A stretch of 64,000 nucleotides of DNA, taken from positions 682,001-746,000 of the forward strand of contig NZ_CAHS01000015.1 in the NCBI RefSeq assembly GCF_001050515.1, read 5' to 3'. Origin of the DNA: Erwinia piriflorinigrans CFBP 5888. Lineage in GTDB: Bacteria; Pseudomonadota; Gammaproteobacteria; Enterobacterales; Enterobacteriaceae. Made by a program: the position numbers and the translations under genes. Positions 42,123-50,265 of the stretch are shown one piece after another (positions within the stretch are counted from its first letter, which is position 1; each line of letters starts with the position of its first letter). The notes beneath the pieces are model-generated. The model was not told where the DNA came from and did no database searches. It saw only the letters and a program-made list of their open reading frames with translations.

Positions 42123-43634
42123 ATGGAAAAAGTCAAGTCAAAAAACAGGGTATTTACTATGTTAAAGATAAACTTTGAGAGAAGGGATTATTATATTATT
42201 TCCCTCTCATTAATTGCGGTTTTACTATACTGCCTACCAATAGTTATGCTTGACAGGCCATACATAGATGATTTGGGGAGGATGCTTTACGGGTCCAGTG
42301 GGTGGAGTGCAAATGGTCGGCCTTTAGCTGATGCTATTATGTTGTTTATGAGTTTTGGTGGTGTGTTATTAGACATATCTCCATTAAATCAAATAATCAG
42401 TATACTTATGTTGCTAGCCGTACTTTTTTGTTACTCAAGGAAAAACTTAAATAGTTTATCACCCGTAGCAGTATCGTGCTGTGTTTTCTTTTTTATTGCT
42501 AGCCCTTTTTATATTGAAAACCTTTCTTATAAATTTGACTCACTCCCCATGTCCGTGAGTCTTGCTGCGTTGATCGTACCTTTTTGTCTTAATACAAGAA
42601 GTAACTCAACGATACTTATTTCAATAATATTGATTGTTTGTTCTCTTTCTCTTTACCAAGCCTCAATAGGCTTGTTTATGATCCTAACAGTTTTTGAGAT
42701 TGTGAAAAAAAAAGCGAGAGCAGGTAATGGCGAAGTCTTATTATTGTTATTGCAGCGAGCAATATCTCTATTACTAGGTTTCTTTTTATATAAAAAATTC
42801 GTATCATCACGATTTGTAAATGGTGAGTATAATATAACTCACTCTGAAACATTGTCTTTGACCAGAGAATCATTAACGATATTCAAGTCGAACTTTGAAA
42901 ATATCTTATGGTACTTTGAATCATTTATTGCCAGCATGCCGAAACTGATATGGATTGCTTACTCCGTCATATCTTTTGTGACCATAGCTAAACTCATTCA
43001 CTCTCAAGTGACTGATGGAATTAAAAAAAACCTCTTGGCAATAATAATCGTAGCTCTTTCACCCATTCTAGTTTTCACTTTCTCTTTCATTCATTTATTG
43101 ATGTTAAAACAGCCAGTTTTTTCGCCCAGAGTCTTAATATCATTCGGCGGCACCATGTTTTTTATGGCATTTTTAACTTTCAGTTCAATAAAAAACAAAA
43201 TAGTCCAGAGCATTTTAGCGCTTCCGATGATATGGCTGTGTTTATGTTATAGCTACTCATTTTCAAATTCGTCATCAGCTCAACAAATGACAGACACTCT
43301 TATTTCATCTTCAATCTACTCAGATGTCGCTCACTATAATAAAGAATTTGAACTCGTTAACATTATAGGGAGGATGCCAGAATCAAAACAATCAGTTCTT
43401 GCTCAAAGTAAACTTCCATTACTATCGAGACTTATTCCTGTTTATCTGAATTACGACTGGCTTTGGGGTGCAGAACTTCTAAATCATTACGGTCTGAATC
43501 TGAAATATAACTTCATTGAAGGTGACAGAGTTTCTCAACTGTGCGGCAGCAAGCCATTCTCTTCGACTAAAGATTACAACCTGTACGACATCAATAATAC
43601 ATTGGTTATAAAGTTCAGTAATATTAAATGCTGA
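42123..43634 (+). CDS. GtrII-family O-antigen glucosyltransferase (orphan)
   Basis: A 503-residue integral membrane protein with about eleven to thirteen hydrophobic segments. The N-terminal loop YIDDLGRMLYGSSGWSANGR (Asp49, Asp50, Arg53) and the overall layout match GtrII/GtrS-type serotype-converting glucosyltransferases, which add glucose from undecaprenyl-phosphate-glucose to O-antigen in the periplasm. A hydrophilic C-terminal region (about 390-503) would be periplasmic. An alternative ATG at 42159 has a better AGGG site and would give 491 residues. GtrA (flippase) and GtrB genes are absent nearby. The gene is much more AT-rich than its neighbours, a sign of transfer. Confidence 0.7.
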   Translation: MEKVKSKNRVFTMLKINFERRDYYIISLSLIAVLLYCLPIVMLDRPYIDDLGRMLYGSSGWSANGRPLADAIMLFMSFGGVLLDISPLNQIISILMLLAVLFCYSRKNLNSLSPVAVSCCVFFFIASPFYIENLSYKFDSLPMSVSLAALIVPFCLNTRSNSTILISIILIVCSLSLYQASIGLFMILTVFEIVKKKARAGNGEVLLLLLQRAISLLLGFFLYKKFVSSRFVNGEYNITHSETLSLTRESLTIFKSNFENILWYFESFIASMPKLIWIAYSVISFVTIAKLIHSQVTDGIKKNLLAIIIVALSPILVFTFSFIHLLMLKQPVFSPRVLISFGGTMFFMAFLTFSSIKNKIVQSILALPMIWLCLCYSYSFSNSSSAQQMTDTLISSSIYSDVAHYNKEFELVNIIGRMPESKQSVLAQSKLPLLSRLIPVYLNYDWLWGAELLNHYGLNLKYNFIEGDRVSQLCGSKPFSSTKDYNLYDINNTLVIKFSNIKC

Positions 43635-43755
43635 TTTAATCGTAGTAAAAAGTTGAGTGGGAAACCGCTCAGCTTTTTAGAGTTCCTACATCCGTTTTGA
43701 CACGATGCCCGCTAACCTGCTTAACTATTTCTCTTTTCATCGCCGGTAAGTCGCT

Positions 43756-44484
43756 ATGTCCGTCCCGATTATTCCTTTGCTGCCGCCGTTTATCACTTAT
43801 GCCTCCCTGCAACCGCTTGATGGCTACCCGTCCGTAAAACTGCTCGATGTGCGTTTTGATGCCGAGCATTTCACGCCGTCGCTATTCAGTACGCTTGAGA
43901 TCCCCATGCCTGTGCATCTGGACCGCGCGGTCAGTAAGCGCCGAGCGGAATATCTGGCCAGCCGTTACAGCCTGCAACAGGCGTTGGCCAGCTTTGGCAT
44001 TGACGGTTTTGTGCTGGGTAATGCTGCGGATCGCGCACCCATCTGGCCACAGGGAATAAGCGGCTCACTGTCACACACCCAGCAGCAGGTATGCGCTTTG
44101 CTGACGCGCGATCGCCATCTGCTGCTGGGAATTGACTGTGAACAAATGATGGCGCAGTCAGTCGCCAATGAAACGCAAACTATGCTGATTAATCAGCAAG
44201 AAAGAGAGCGGCTGGAGCAATGCTCGATACCGTTTAATACCGCACTGACGATAGTTTTTTCCTTAAAGGAGAGTCTGTACAAGGCGCTCTATCCGCACCT
44301 GAAGCAGTTTATGGATTTCAGTGCGGCTGAAGTGGTGGATTGCAGTGGCGATATGCGGCAGGTCAGCCTACGTTTAACGCAGACGTTTTCCGCTGAAATG
44401 CAGGCTGGCAGGGTGTTTGCAGGCAGGGCCGTGCTGCAATCCGACCGGGTTTTGACCTGGGTCGTCGAACCGCAGCCGCGCTGA
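43756..44484 (+). CDS. entD: EntD-like 4'-phosphopantetheinyl transferase
   Basis: Activates carrier proteins by transferring phosphopantetheine from CoA. The 242 residues contain Sfp-family motifs: KRRAEYLASRY (61-71), SGSLSHT (102-108), the magnesium-binding GIDCEQ with Asp127 and Glu129, and FSLKESLYKALYP with Lys171, Glu172 and Lys176. Best resemblance is to EntD of enterobactin synthesis. No peptide or polyketide synthase is encoded in the window, so the partner is elsewhere. A degenerate copy of its first ~160 bp lies 2.2 kb upstream, across the glucosyltransferase gene. The ATG at 43756 has only a weak ribosome binding site. Confidence 0.85.
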   Translation: MSVPIIPLLPPFITYASLQPLDGYPSVKLLDVRFDAEHFTPSLFSTLEIPMPVHLDRAVSKRRAEYLASRYSLQQALASFGIDGFVLGNAADRAPIWPQGISGSLSHTQQQVCALLTRDRHLLLGIDCEQMMAQSVANETQTMLINQQERERLEQCSIPFNTALTIVFSLKESLYKALYPHLKQFMDFSAAEVVDCSGDMRQVSLRLTQTFSAEMQAGRVFAGRAVLQSDRVLTWVVEPQPR

Positions 44485-44485
44485 A

Positions 44486-44656
44486 TCAGTGGGTTTCATC
44501 CTCAACACGTGGGTCGTTGACCCATAGCTGTTGCAAATCTCCGCCGTATAGCTCCGCCATTGGTATCAGCGCCTCGACGATGCGACAGCTGTCCAGAGTC
44601 GCCATGCCAGAAGGTGCCTGAAAATAACGCATAAAGTGCAGCCAAATACCGTTCAT
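44486..44656 (-). CDS. Small hypothetical protein (56 residues), convergent with entD
   Basis: A 56-codon minus-strand ORF whose ATG at 44656 has a strong AGAGGAG ribosome binding site seven bases upstream. The product begins MNGIWLHFMRYFQAPSGM and ends acidic (VNDPRVEDETH); no family is recognised. Its stop lies 1 bp from the entD stop. The strong start signal makes a real gene plausible. It is divergent from the monooxygenase gene at 44859 with about 200 bp between them. Confidence 0.5.
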   Translation of the reverse strand: MNGIWLHFMRYFQAPSGMATLDSCRIVEALIPMAELYGGDLQQLWVNDPRVEDETH

Positions 44657-44858
44657 CCGTGTGCTCCTCTGTAGAGTGAACCTCCAGTTAACCCGAATTC
44701 TCCCCCCGGATGAAATACGCATTTTGCACAGCCTTTGCCGCTTTCTGGCAATAGCGCACAATCCCATTTAGCGACTGATTTAAGCCGGATATGTTGTTTT
44801 ACAGCCGTAGCTCCCGCCGCCAATAATTGCCAGCATCTGAACCTGTTAAGGAGACATG

Positions 44859-45860
44859 ATGGCCTACCGATTGAGCTTGCTGGATAAAAGCCCGCTGGCT
44901 GAGGGCGAAGACGCGGCGGCGGCGCTGGCACGAACGCTGACGCTGGCGCAACGGGCAGAGGAGCAGGGATATCACCGCTTCTGGCTGGCTGAACATCACA
45001 ACAGTCCGGCGCTGGCCAGCCCGTCACCTGAGGTGTTAATCGCCTGGATTCTGGCGCATACACGCCGCATCCGCGTTGGCTCCGGCGGCGTGATGTTACA
45101 GCACTACAGTCCCTATAAAGTGGCCGAAAACTTCAATCTGCTGGCCGCGCTGGCCCCAGGCCGTGTTGATCTTGGCGTTGGCAAAGCACCCGGCGGCCTG
45201 CCGCTGTCGACAAAGGCGTTACAGGCTGGCGTCCACGCGGAGGAAAAAGGCGATTTTGCCAGCCAGCTGGCGGCGTTGGGCGGCTGGCTTAATCCCGCGC
45301 CGTCGACTGAACAGCGTGAAGATCGGCTACTGGCAACGCCACTTCCCCCCCTTCCCGCCAGCCGTTTTCTGCTCGGTGCCAGCGAAGCGAGCGCCCGCCT
45401 GGCGGCAGATCATGGCTGGCAGTTTGTCTTTGCCGCACATATTAACGGTGACAGGCAGGAGATGGCGCGAGCGTTGGATCTCTTTCGCTCTCACAGCGGT
45501 GGTCAGAGTGCGCTGCTGGCCGTACAGGTGATTGTCGCTGATACGGCGGAACAGGCGGCACTGCTGGCAGCGGATTTGCAGCACTATCGCGTGCACATCG
45601 CTCATGACCAAAGCGTTACCGTCGGTAGCCTCGCCCAGGCAGAGGCTTATGTCCGCCAGTCTGATGCCACTGAGTATCGCATTGAACCGCGCGAGGCCAC
45701 CGTGCTGAAAGGGACTGCCGTACAGGTACATGACGAGCTGGAGCGGCTTCACCAACGCTTTGGCGTGGAGGAATTCATCATCGATACGCCAATCGCCAGC
45801 GGCACGCCGCGTCTTAAATCCTTGCAGTTACTGGCCAACCGTCTGCGCGTCGCCGCGTAA
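44859..45860 (+). CDS. Luciferase-like flavin monooxygenase (LLM class, MsnO8/YhbW-like)
   Basis: A 333-residue FMN- or F420-type bacterial luciferase-like oxidoreductase. Family features: RAEEQGYHRFWLAEHHNSP near the N-terminus, IRVGSGGVMLQHYSPYKVAE and PGRVDLGVGKAPGG. It resembles E. coli YhbW and the short MsnO8 group rather than the longer YxeK/SnaA type. AAGGAG at 44848-44853 favours the ATG at 44859 over the one at 44856. It is the first gene of a six-gene co-directional cluster with an amidohydrolase, acetyltransferase and ABC importer, which points to oxidative cleavage of an imported sulfur compound (inference). Confidence 0.85.
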   Translation: MAYRLSLLDKSPLAEGEDAAAALARTLTLAQRAEEQGYHRFWLAEHHNSPALASPSPEVLIAWILAHTRRIRVGSGGVMLQHYSPYKVAENFNLLAALAPGRVDLGVGKAPGGLPLSTKALQAGVHAEEKGDFASQLAALGGWLNPAPSTEQREDRLLATPLPPLPASRFLLGASEASARLAADHGWQFVFAAHINGDRQEMARALDLFRSHSGGQSALLAVQVIVADTAEQAALLAADLQHYRVHIAHDQSVTVGSLAQAEAYVRQSDATEYRIEPREATVLKGTAVQVHDELERLHQRFGVEEFIIDTPIASGTPRLKSLQLLANRLRVAA

Positions 45861-45873
45861 GGAGTCCATCACC

Positions 45874-47004
45874 ATGAGCCATTCTCTTGAACAGCAGCTG
45901 ATTGCCTGGCGTCGTGAACTGCATCAGTTTCCCGAGCTGTCCCATCAGGAATTTGCTACCACCGCACGTATCAAAAGCTGGCTGAATGAAGCCGACATCA
46001 CCCCACTGCCCTGGGATCTCACCACCGGCGTGGTGGCCGAGATCGGTCAGGGTGAACCCCTTATCGCTCTGCGTGCGGATATCGATGCCCTGCCGATTGA
46101 GGAAGTGGCTGCGGTGGCGTTCCGCTCGCAGCATCAGGGGGTGATGCATGCCTGCGGTCATGACCTGCATACATCGGTGATGCTTGGCGCGGCGCGGTTG
46201 TTGAAAGCACGTGAGAAAACCTTGCCTGGGCGCGTTCGTCTGCTGTTTCAACCGGCAGAAGAGCGCTTCGGCGGGGCCAAAACCCTGATCGAGGCAGGCG
46301 CTCTCAAGGACGTTAGCGCCATTTTCGGCATGCATAACGCCCCGGAGCTTCCCGTGGGCACTTTTGCCACACGCGGCGGCCCGTTCTATGCCAACGTCGA
46401 CCGTTTTGCTATTGAGGTCATCGGCAAAGGCGCACACGCCGCACGTCCACAGGAAGGCATTGATGCCATTGTTATCGCCAGCCAGATTGTTGGCGCACTT
46501 CAGACGTTAGTCAGCCGCAGCTACAGCCCGCTGGAAACGGTAGTGGTCAGCGTCACGCGTATTGAAGGTGGCAATACCTGGAACGTGCTGCCGCAAAAGG
46601 TGCTGCTGGAAGGGACGGTGCGCACCTATAACACAGAGATCCGCAGCGAGCTGCCGCAGCGTCTGCGTCAACTGATAACGGGCATCGCCAGCGGCCTGGG
46701 TGCGCGCGCTGAGCTGAGCTGGCATCCCGGCCCGCCTGCCCTGATCAACAGCGAACGCTGGGCAGAGTTCAGCAAGGGGGTGGCAGCACGCCAGGACTAT
46801 GAGGTTCAGCACGCCGAGCTGCAAATGGGGGGCGAGGATTTTGCATTTTATCTGCATCACACCCCGGGCGCCTTCGTCAGCATCGGCAGCGCCAGCGAGT
46901 TTGGGCTGCACCATCCCGGATTTAACCCGGATGAAGCCCTGCTCTACCCGGCAGCGCACTATTTCAGCCAGCTGGCGGAAGCCGCACTGCACGATATCGC
47001 CTGA
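45874..47004 (+). CDS. M20 family amidohydrolase (N-acyl amino acid deacylase)
   Basis: Zinc-dependent amidohydrolase of 376 residues. The ATG at 45874 (MSHSLEQQLIAWRRELHQFP) follows a AAGGAG site and starts 13 bp after the monooxygenase stop. Metal-binding motifs are HACGHDLHTS, PAEERFGG, MHNAPELPVG and MGGEDFAFYL, as in YxeP, HipO and aminoacylases. Members remove N-acetyl or other N-acyl groups from amino acids. Next to a GNAT acetyltransferase it would complete an acetylate-process-deacetylate route. Exact substrate unknown. Confidence 0.9.
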   Translation: MSHSLEQQLIAWRRELHQFPELSHQEFATTARIKSWLNEADITPLPWDLTTGVVAEIGQGEPLIALRADIDALPIEEVAAVAFRSQHQGVMHACGHDLHTSVMLGAARLLKAREKTLPGRVRLLFQPAEERFGGAKTLIEAGALKDVSAIFGMHNAPELPVGTFATRGGPFYANVDRFAIEVIGKGAHAARPQEGIDAIVIASQIVGALQTLVSRSYSPLETVVVSVTRIEGGNTWNVLPQKVLLEGTVRTYNTEIRSELPQRLRQLITGIASGLGARAELSWHPGPPALINSERWAEFSKGVAARQDYEVQHAELQMGGEDFAFYLHHTPGAFVSIGSASEFGLHHPGFNPDEALLYPAAHYFSQLAEAALHDIA

Positions 47005-47061
47005 CGGACAGCACCGCTGCCCTGCTCATTTGCCTGTTCACTTATCTCAGCGTAGGTCACT

Positions 47062-48003
47062 ATGAAAAAATCATCGCCATTACTCGCCCTGCTGGCCACC
47101 TCATTGTTGATCGCAACAATGGCAAACGCAGAGACCGTGAAGATAAACGGCACCGGCATCAGCGTGGAGGCCAACAGCGCCCCCGTTCACGCCCCGCTCA
47201 ACCCACAGGCCGTGGCCCTGCTGCCAAAAAACCTCAATCTGGCGGTGCCGGGTAAATTTACCGTCGCCGTTGCCGCCCTTAACTCCCCACCGCTGACGCT
47301 ATTTTCCGATGACAACAAAACCCTGCTGGGCAGCGAAGTCGATATTGCCCGTCTGGTGGCAGACAGCCTTGGCCTGCAATTGAACGTAGTGCCGACTTCA
47401 TGGGAAGACTGGCCGCTTGGCGTCAGTTCCGGTAAATATGACGCGGCCATCACCAACGTCACGGTGACTAAAGCGCGCAAAGAGAAATTCGACTTCGCCA
47501 CCTATCGCCGTGACTCCCTCGGTTTCTACGTCAAGTCTGACAGCAAGATCGCCGCGATAGCCAAAGCTGAAGATATAGCCGGCCTGCGGATTATTGTCGG
47601 TTCCGGCACTAATCAGGAAGCAATCCTGCTGGCGTGGGATGAGCAAAATCAGAAGAAAGGGCTGAAGCCGTTTATTCCCAGTTACGTTAAAGACGATGCT
47701 GCGCAAACGCTGGCGCTACAGTCCGGCCGCGCCGATGCCTATTTTGGCCCCAACGTGATTGGTGCCTGGAAAGCGGCACTGACCGGCAAGACTAAGCGGG
47801 TAGGCACCGTGGACGGAGGCTGGCCAAAGGCGGCACATATTGCCGTGACGCTGAAGAAAGACAGCGGGCTAGTGACGGCGGTTAACGCCGCGCTGAACGG
47901 TGTGATGAAAGGAGGCGAATACGATACGGTGCTAAACCGCTGGGGGGAAGGCATTGAGCGCCTCGATCATTCTGAAATTAACCCGGCCGGGCTGGGCGAT
48001 TGA
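47062..48003 (+). CDS. Amino-acid ABC transporter substrate-binding protein
   Basis: A periplasmic solute-binding protein of 313 residues with a signal peptide (about 1-23, ending ANA-ET). It has the SBP_bac_3 fold: FTVAVAALNSPPLTLFSDDN, LGSEVDIARLVADSLGLQL and the hinge-region VTVTKARKEKFDFATYRRDS in part. The usual ligand pocket suggests a polar amino acid or derivative. It is the binding component for the permease at 48532 and ATPase at 49434. The acetyltransferase gene is inserted between binding protein and permease, as also seen in S-modified cysteine systems of Bacillus. Confidence 0.9.
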   Translation: MKKSSPLLALLATSLLIATMANAETVKINGTGISVEANSAPVHAPLNPQAVALLPKNLNLAVPGKFTVAVAALNSPPLTLFSDDNKTLLGSEVDIARLVADSLGLQLNVVPTSWEDWPLGVSSGKYDAAITNVTVTKARKEKFDFATYRRDSLGFYVKSDSKIAAIAKAEDIAGLRIIVGSGTNQEAILLAWDEQNQKKGLKPFIPSYVKDDAAQTLALQSGRADAYFGPNVIGAWKAALTGKTKRVGTVDGGWPKAAHIAVTLKKDSGLVTAVNAALNGVMKGGEYDTVLNRWGEGIERLDHSEINPAGLGD

Positions 48004-48020
48004 TGGAGACGGAGATAGAT

Positions 48021-48545
48021 ATGAGCCAGGAAAATTTCCGCCAGCTCTCCCCGGAAGCGCCTGAGCTGGAGCCGATTATTGCCGGGCTGTTTGGCGAATA
48101 CAGCGCGCGCTATGGCGACTTCTTCGCACGGGATGCTGAAATTGAACTGACCGAATGGTATTTGCCGCCACAGGGGATGTTTGTGGTGCTGGAACGGGAC
48201 GGAGAAATTATTGCAATGGGCGCTTACAAGGCATTTGATGCACAGACCGCAGAGCTGAAACGGATCTGGACGCGCAGCGACCTGCGCAGACAGGGGCTGG
48301 CGCAGAAGGTGCTGGTGGAGCTGGAACAGCGGGCGCAACGCGCTGGCTATCGCCATATCTACCTGACCACCGGCTTCCGCCAGCCGGAAGCGGTACGATT
48401 ATATCTGTCATACGGCTATCAGCCCCAGTTCGACACCGCGCGCGATACGGAAGAGTACAGCAAGCCGCCGTTCGATGGTCGTCTGCGCTTTACGAAATCG
48501 CTGTATCAAACCGTCACGACCGGAGCCGCCAATGAAACCCAATGA
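48021..48545 (+). CDS. GNAT family N-acetyltransferase
   Basis: A 174-residue acetyl-CoA-dependent acetyltransferase. The ATG at 48021 (MSQENFRQLSPEAPELEPII) has GGAG six bases upstream; ATG 48003 and TTG 48000 overlap the preceding stop and are less likely. The acetyl-CoA loop RRQGLAQKVLVELEQRAQ and the strand before it (AELKRIWTRSDL) are typical GNAT features. It overlaps the permease gene by 14 bp. In Bacillus, YxeL and SnaB-type enzymes acetylate the amino group of S-modified cysteines; a similar role is proposed by context only. Confidence 0.88.
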   Translation: MSQENFRQLSPEAPELEPIIAGLFGEYSARYGDFFARDAEIELTEWYLPPQGMFVVLERDGEIIAMGAYKAFDAQTAELKRIWTRSDLRRQGLAQKVLVELEQRAQRAGYRHIYLTTGFRQPEAVRLYLSYGYQPQFDTARDTEEYSKPPFDGRLRFTKSLYQTVTTGAANETQ

Positions 48546-49431
48546 AACCTTGCGCGTGGTGCCCGCACGCTACCCGCTGCGGCTGGTCGGTGCGGCCATC
48601 GCGCTATTTATTCTTGCCGCCGTGGTGCAGTCGGTCGCGTTTAACCCACGCTGGGAGTGGTCGGTATTTACCCACTGGTTCTTTGCGCCAGCTATCCTGT
48701 CCGGGCTGGGCCAGACCCTGCTGCTGACGCTGATAGCCAGCGTGCTTAGCGTGTTGCTTGGCGTGATACTGGCACTGGCCCGACTCTCTCCGTCGTGGCT
48801 GCTGTCCGGACTGGCGTTCAGCTATATCTGGCTGTTTCGCTCGCTGCCGCTGATCGTGGTGCTGATTATTCTCTACAACTTCTCTTATCTCTACGATCGG
48901 CTGTCACTGGGCATTCCCTTTACCCCGTTAACCCTGGCGACCTTTAACACCATCGACGTACTCGGTCAGTTCAGCACCGCCGTCACAGGGCTGACGCTGG
49001 TGCAGGCGGCCTACACCGCCGAGATCGTGCGGGGTGGCATCACTGGGGTCGATCACGGACAGTTTGAAGCCGCCGCCGCCCTCGGACTGCCGTCATCGCG
49101 CCGCATCCTGCGTATTATCCTGCCACAGGCGCTACGCGCAATTATTCCCAGTGCTTTTAACGAAATTATCAGTCTGGCAAAAGGTACCGCAATGGTATAC
49201 GTGCTGGCGATGCCGGAACTGTTTTACACCATCCAGATGGTTTACAACCGCACACAACAGGTGATCCCGCTGCTGATGGTCGCCGCCATCTGGTATTTGC
49301 TGATCACTACCCTGCTGTCCGTGATTCAGCACTATGTCGAACGCTGGCTTGCGCGGGGCACCACGCGTCAATCCGGCAGTCAACGGTCTGTTTCACCACA
49401 GCGTGGTGCCATCACCCCAATCAGGAGCTAA
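48532..49431 (+). CDS. Amino-acid ABC transporter permease
   Basis: A 299-residue polar amino acid permease of the HisMQ/GlnP family, with about five to six membrane segments. The coupling motif is visible as FEAAAALGLPSSRRILRIILPQ cut at its centre, and GLGQTLLLTLIASVLSVLLG is the typical entry helix. The ATG at 48532 follows GGAG by six bases. A single permease gene suggests a homodimer. It is overlapped by the GNAT gene and followed by the ATPase gene after 2 bp. Confidence 0.9.
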   Translation: MKPNETLRVVPARYPLRLVGAAIALFILAAVVQSVAFNPRWEWSVFTHWFFAPAILSGLGQTLLLTLIASVLSVLLGVILALARLSPSWLLSGLAFSYIWLFRSLPLIVVLIILYNFSYLYDRLSLGIPFTPLTLATFNTIDVLGQFSTAVTGLTLVQAAYTAEIVRGGITGVDHGQFEAAAALGLPSSRRILRIILPQALRAIIPSAFNEIISLAKGTAMVYVLAMPELFYTIQMVYNRTQQVIPLLMVAAIWYLLITTLLSVIQHYVERWLARGTTRQSGSQRSVSPQRGAITPIRS

Positions 49432-49433
49432 TC

Positions 49434-50228
49434 ATGTCTGAAGCTATCGATCTGAACCGTGCACCACTACCCGGCCATATTTCGATTACCGGCGTGAGCA
49501 AAAGCTACGGTCGTTTTAAGGCGCTGGATAATGTTTCACTGGAGGTAGCGCCCGGTTCAGTCACGGTGATCCTCGGCCCATCGGGTTCGGGGAAATCTAC
49601 GCTGCTGCGCGCCATTAATCATCTGGAGCGCGTTGATCAGGGCCTTATTCGTATTGACGGTGATTACATTGGTTACCGCCTCAAAGGGGATAAACTTTAC
49701 GAGTTGAAAGAGAAAGCGATTCTTAAACAGCGCGCCGATGTGGGATATGTCTTTCAAAACTTCAATCTGTTTCCCCACCTGACGGTACTGGAAAATATCA
49801 TTGAAGCACCGCTGGCACACCGGCGCATGACGCGTGCCGCCGCCGAGGCGCGTGCAGGGCAGCTGCTGGAATCGGTCGGATTAGGCCATAAGGCCCATGC
49901 CTGGCCGCGCCATCTGTCCGGCGGGCAGCAGCAGCGTGTGGCTATTGCCCGTGCGCTGGCGCTTAATCCTAAGGTTATCCTGTTTGATGAGCCGACTTCA
50001 GCGCTCGATCCGGAGCTGGTTGGGGAAGTGTTGGATAGCATCAGGCAGCTGGCACGTTCAGGTACGACGCTGGTGGTGGTGACGCACGAAATAGGGTTCG
50101 CCCGCGAAGTGGCCGACCGGGTAGTATTTATGGTTGAAGGTCAAATCGTTGAACAGGGCAGCGCGCGCAAGGTATTGAACGATCCGCAGCATCCGCGTAC
50201 CCGCCGTTTTCTCGCCAAAGTCCTGTAA
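49434..50228 (+). CDS. Amino-acid ABC transporter ATP-binding protein
   Basis: A 264-residue ATPase of the polar amino acid import family (GlnQ/HisP-like). Walker A GPSGSGKSTLLRAINHLE, the Q-loop region VGYVFQNFNLFPHLTVLENI, signature LSGGQQQRVAIARALAL and Walker B VILFDEPTSALDPELVGEV are all intact. It is the last gene of the cluster, and the convergent yojI ends 38 bp further on. It powers the importer formed with the permease at 48532 and binding protein at 47062. Confidence 0.93.
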   Translation: MSEAIDLNRAPLPGHISITGVSKSYGRFKALDNVSLEVAPGSVTVILGPSGSGKSTLLRAINHLERVDQGLIRIDGDYIGYRLKGDKLYELKEKAILKQRADVGYVFQNFNLFPHLTVLENIIEAPLAHRRMTRAAAEARAGQLLESVGLGHKAHAWPRHLSGGQQQRVAIARALALNPKVILFDEPTSALDPELVGEVLDSIRQLARSGTTLVVVTHEIGFAREVADRVVFMVEGQIVEQGSARKVLNDPQHPRTRRFLAKVL

Positions 50229-50265
50229 GAAATAGCTACCCGGGGGACAATCCCCCGGAACCGCC

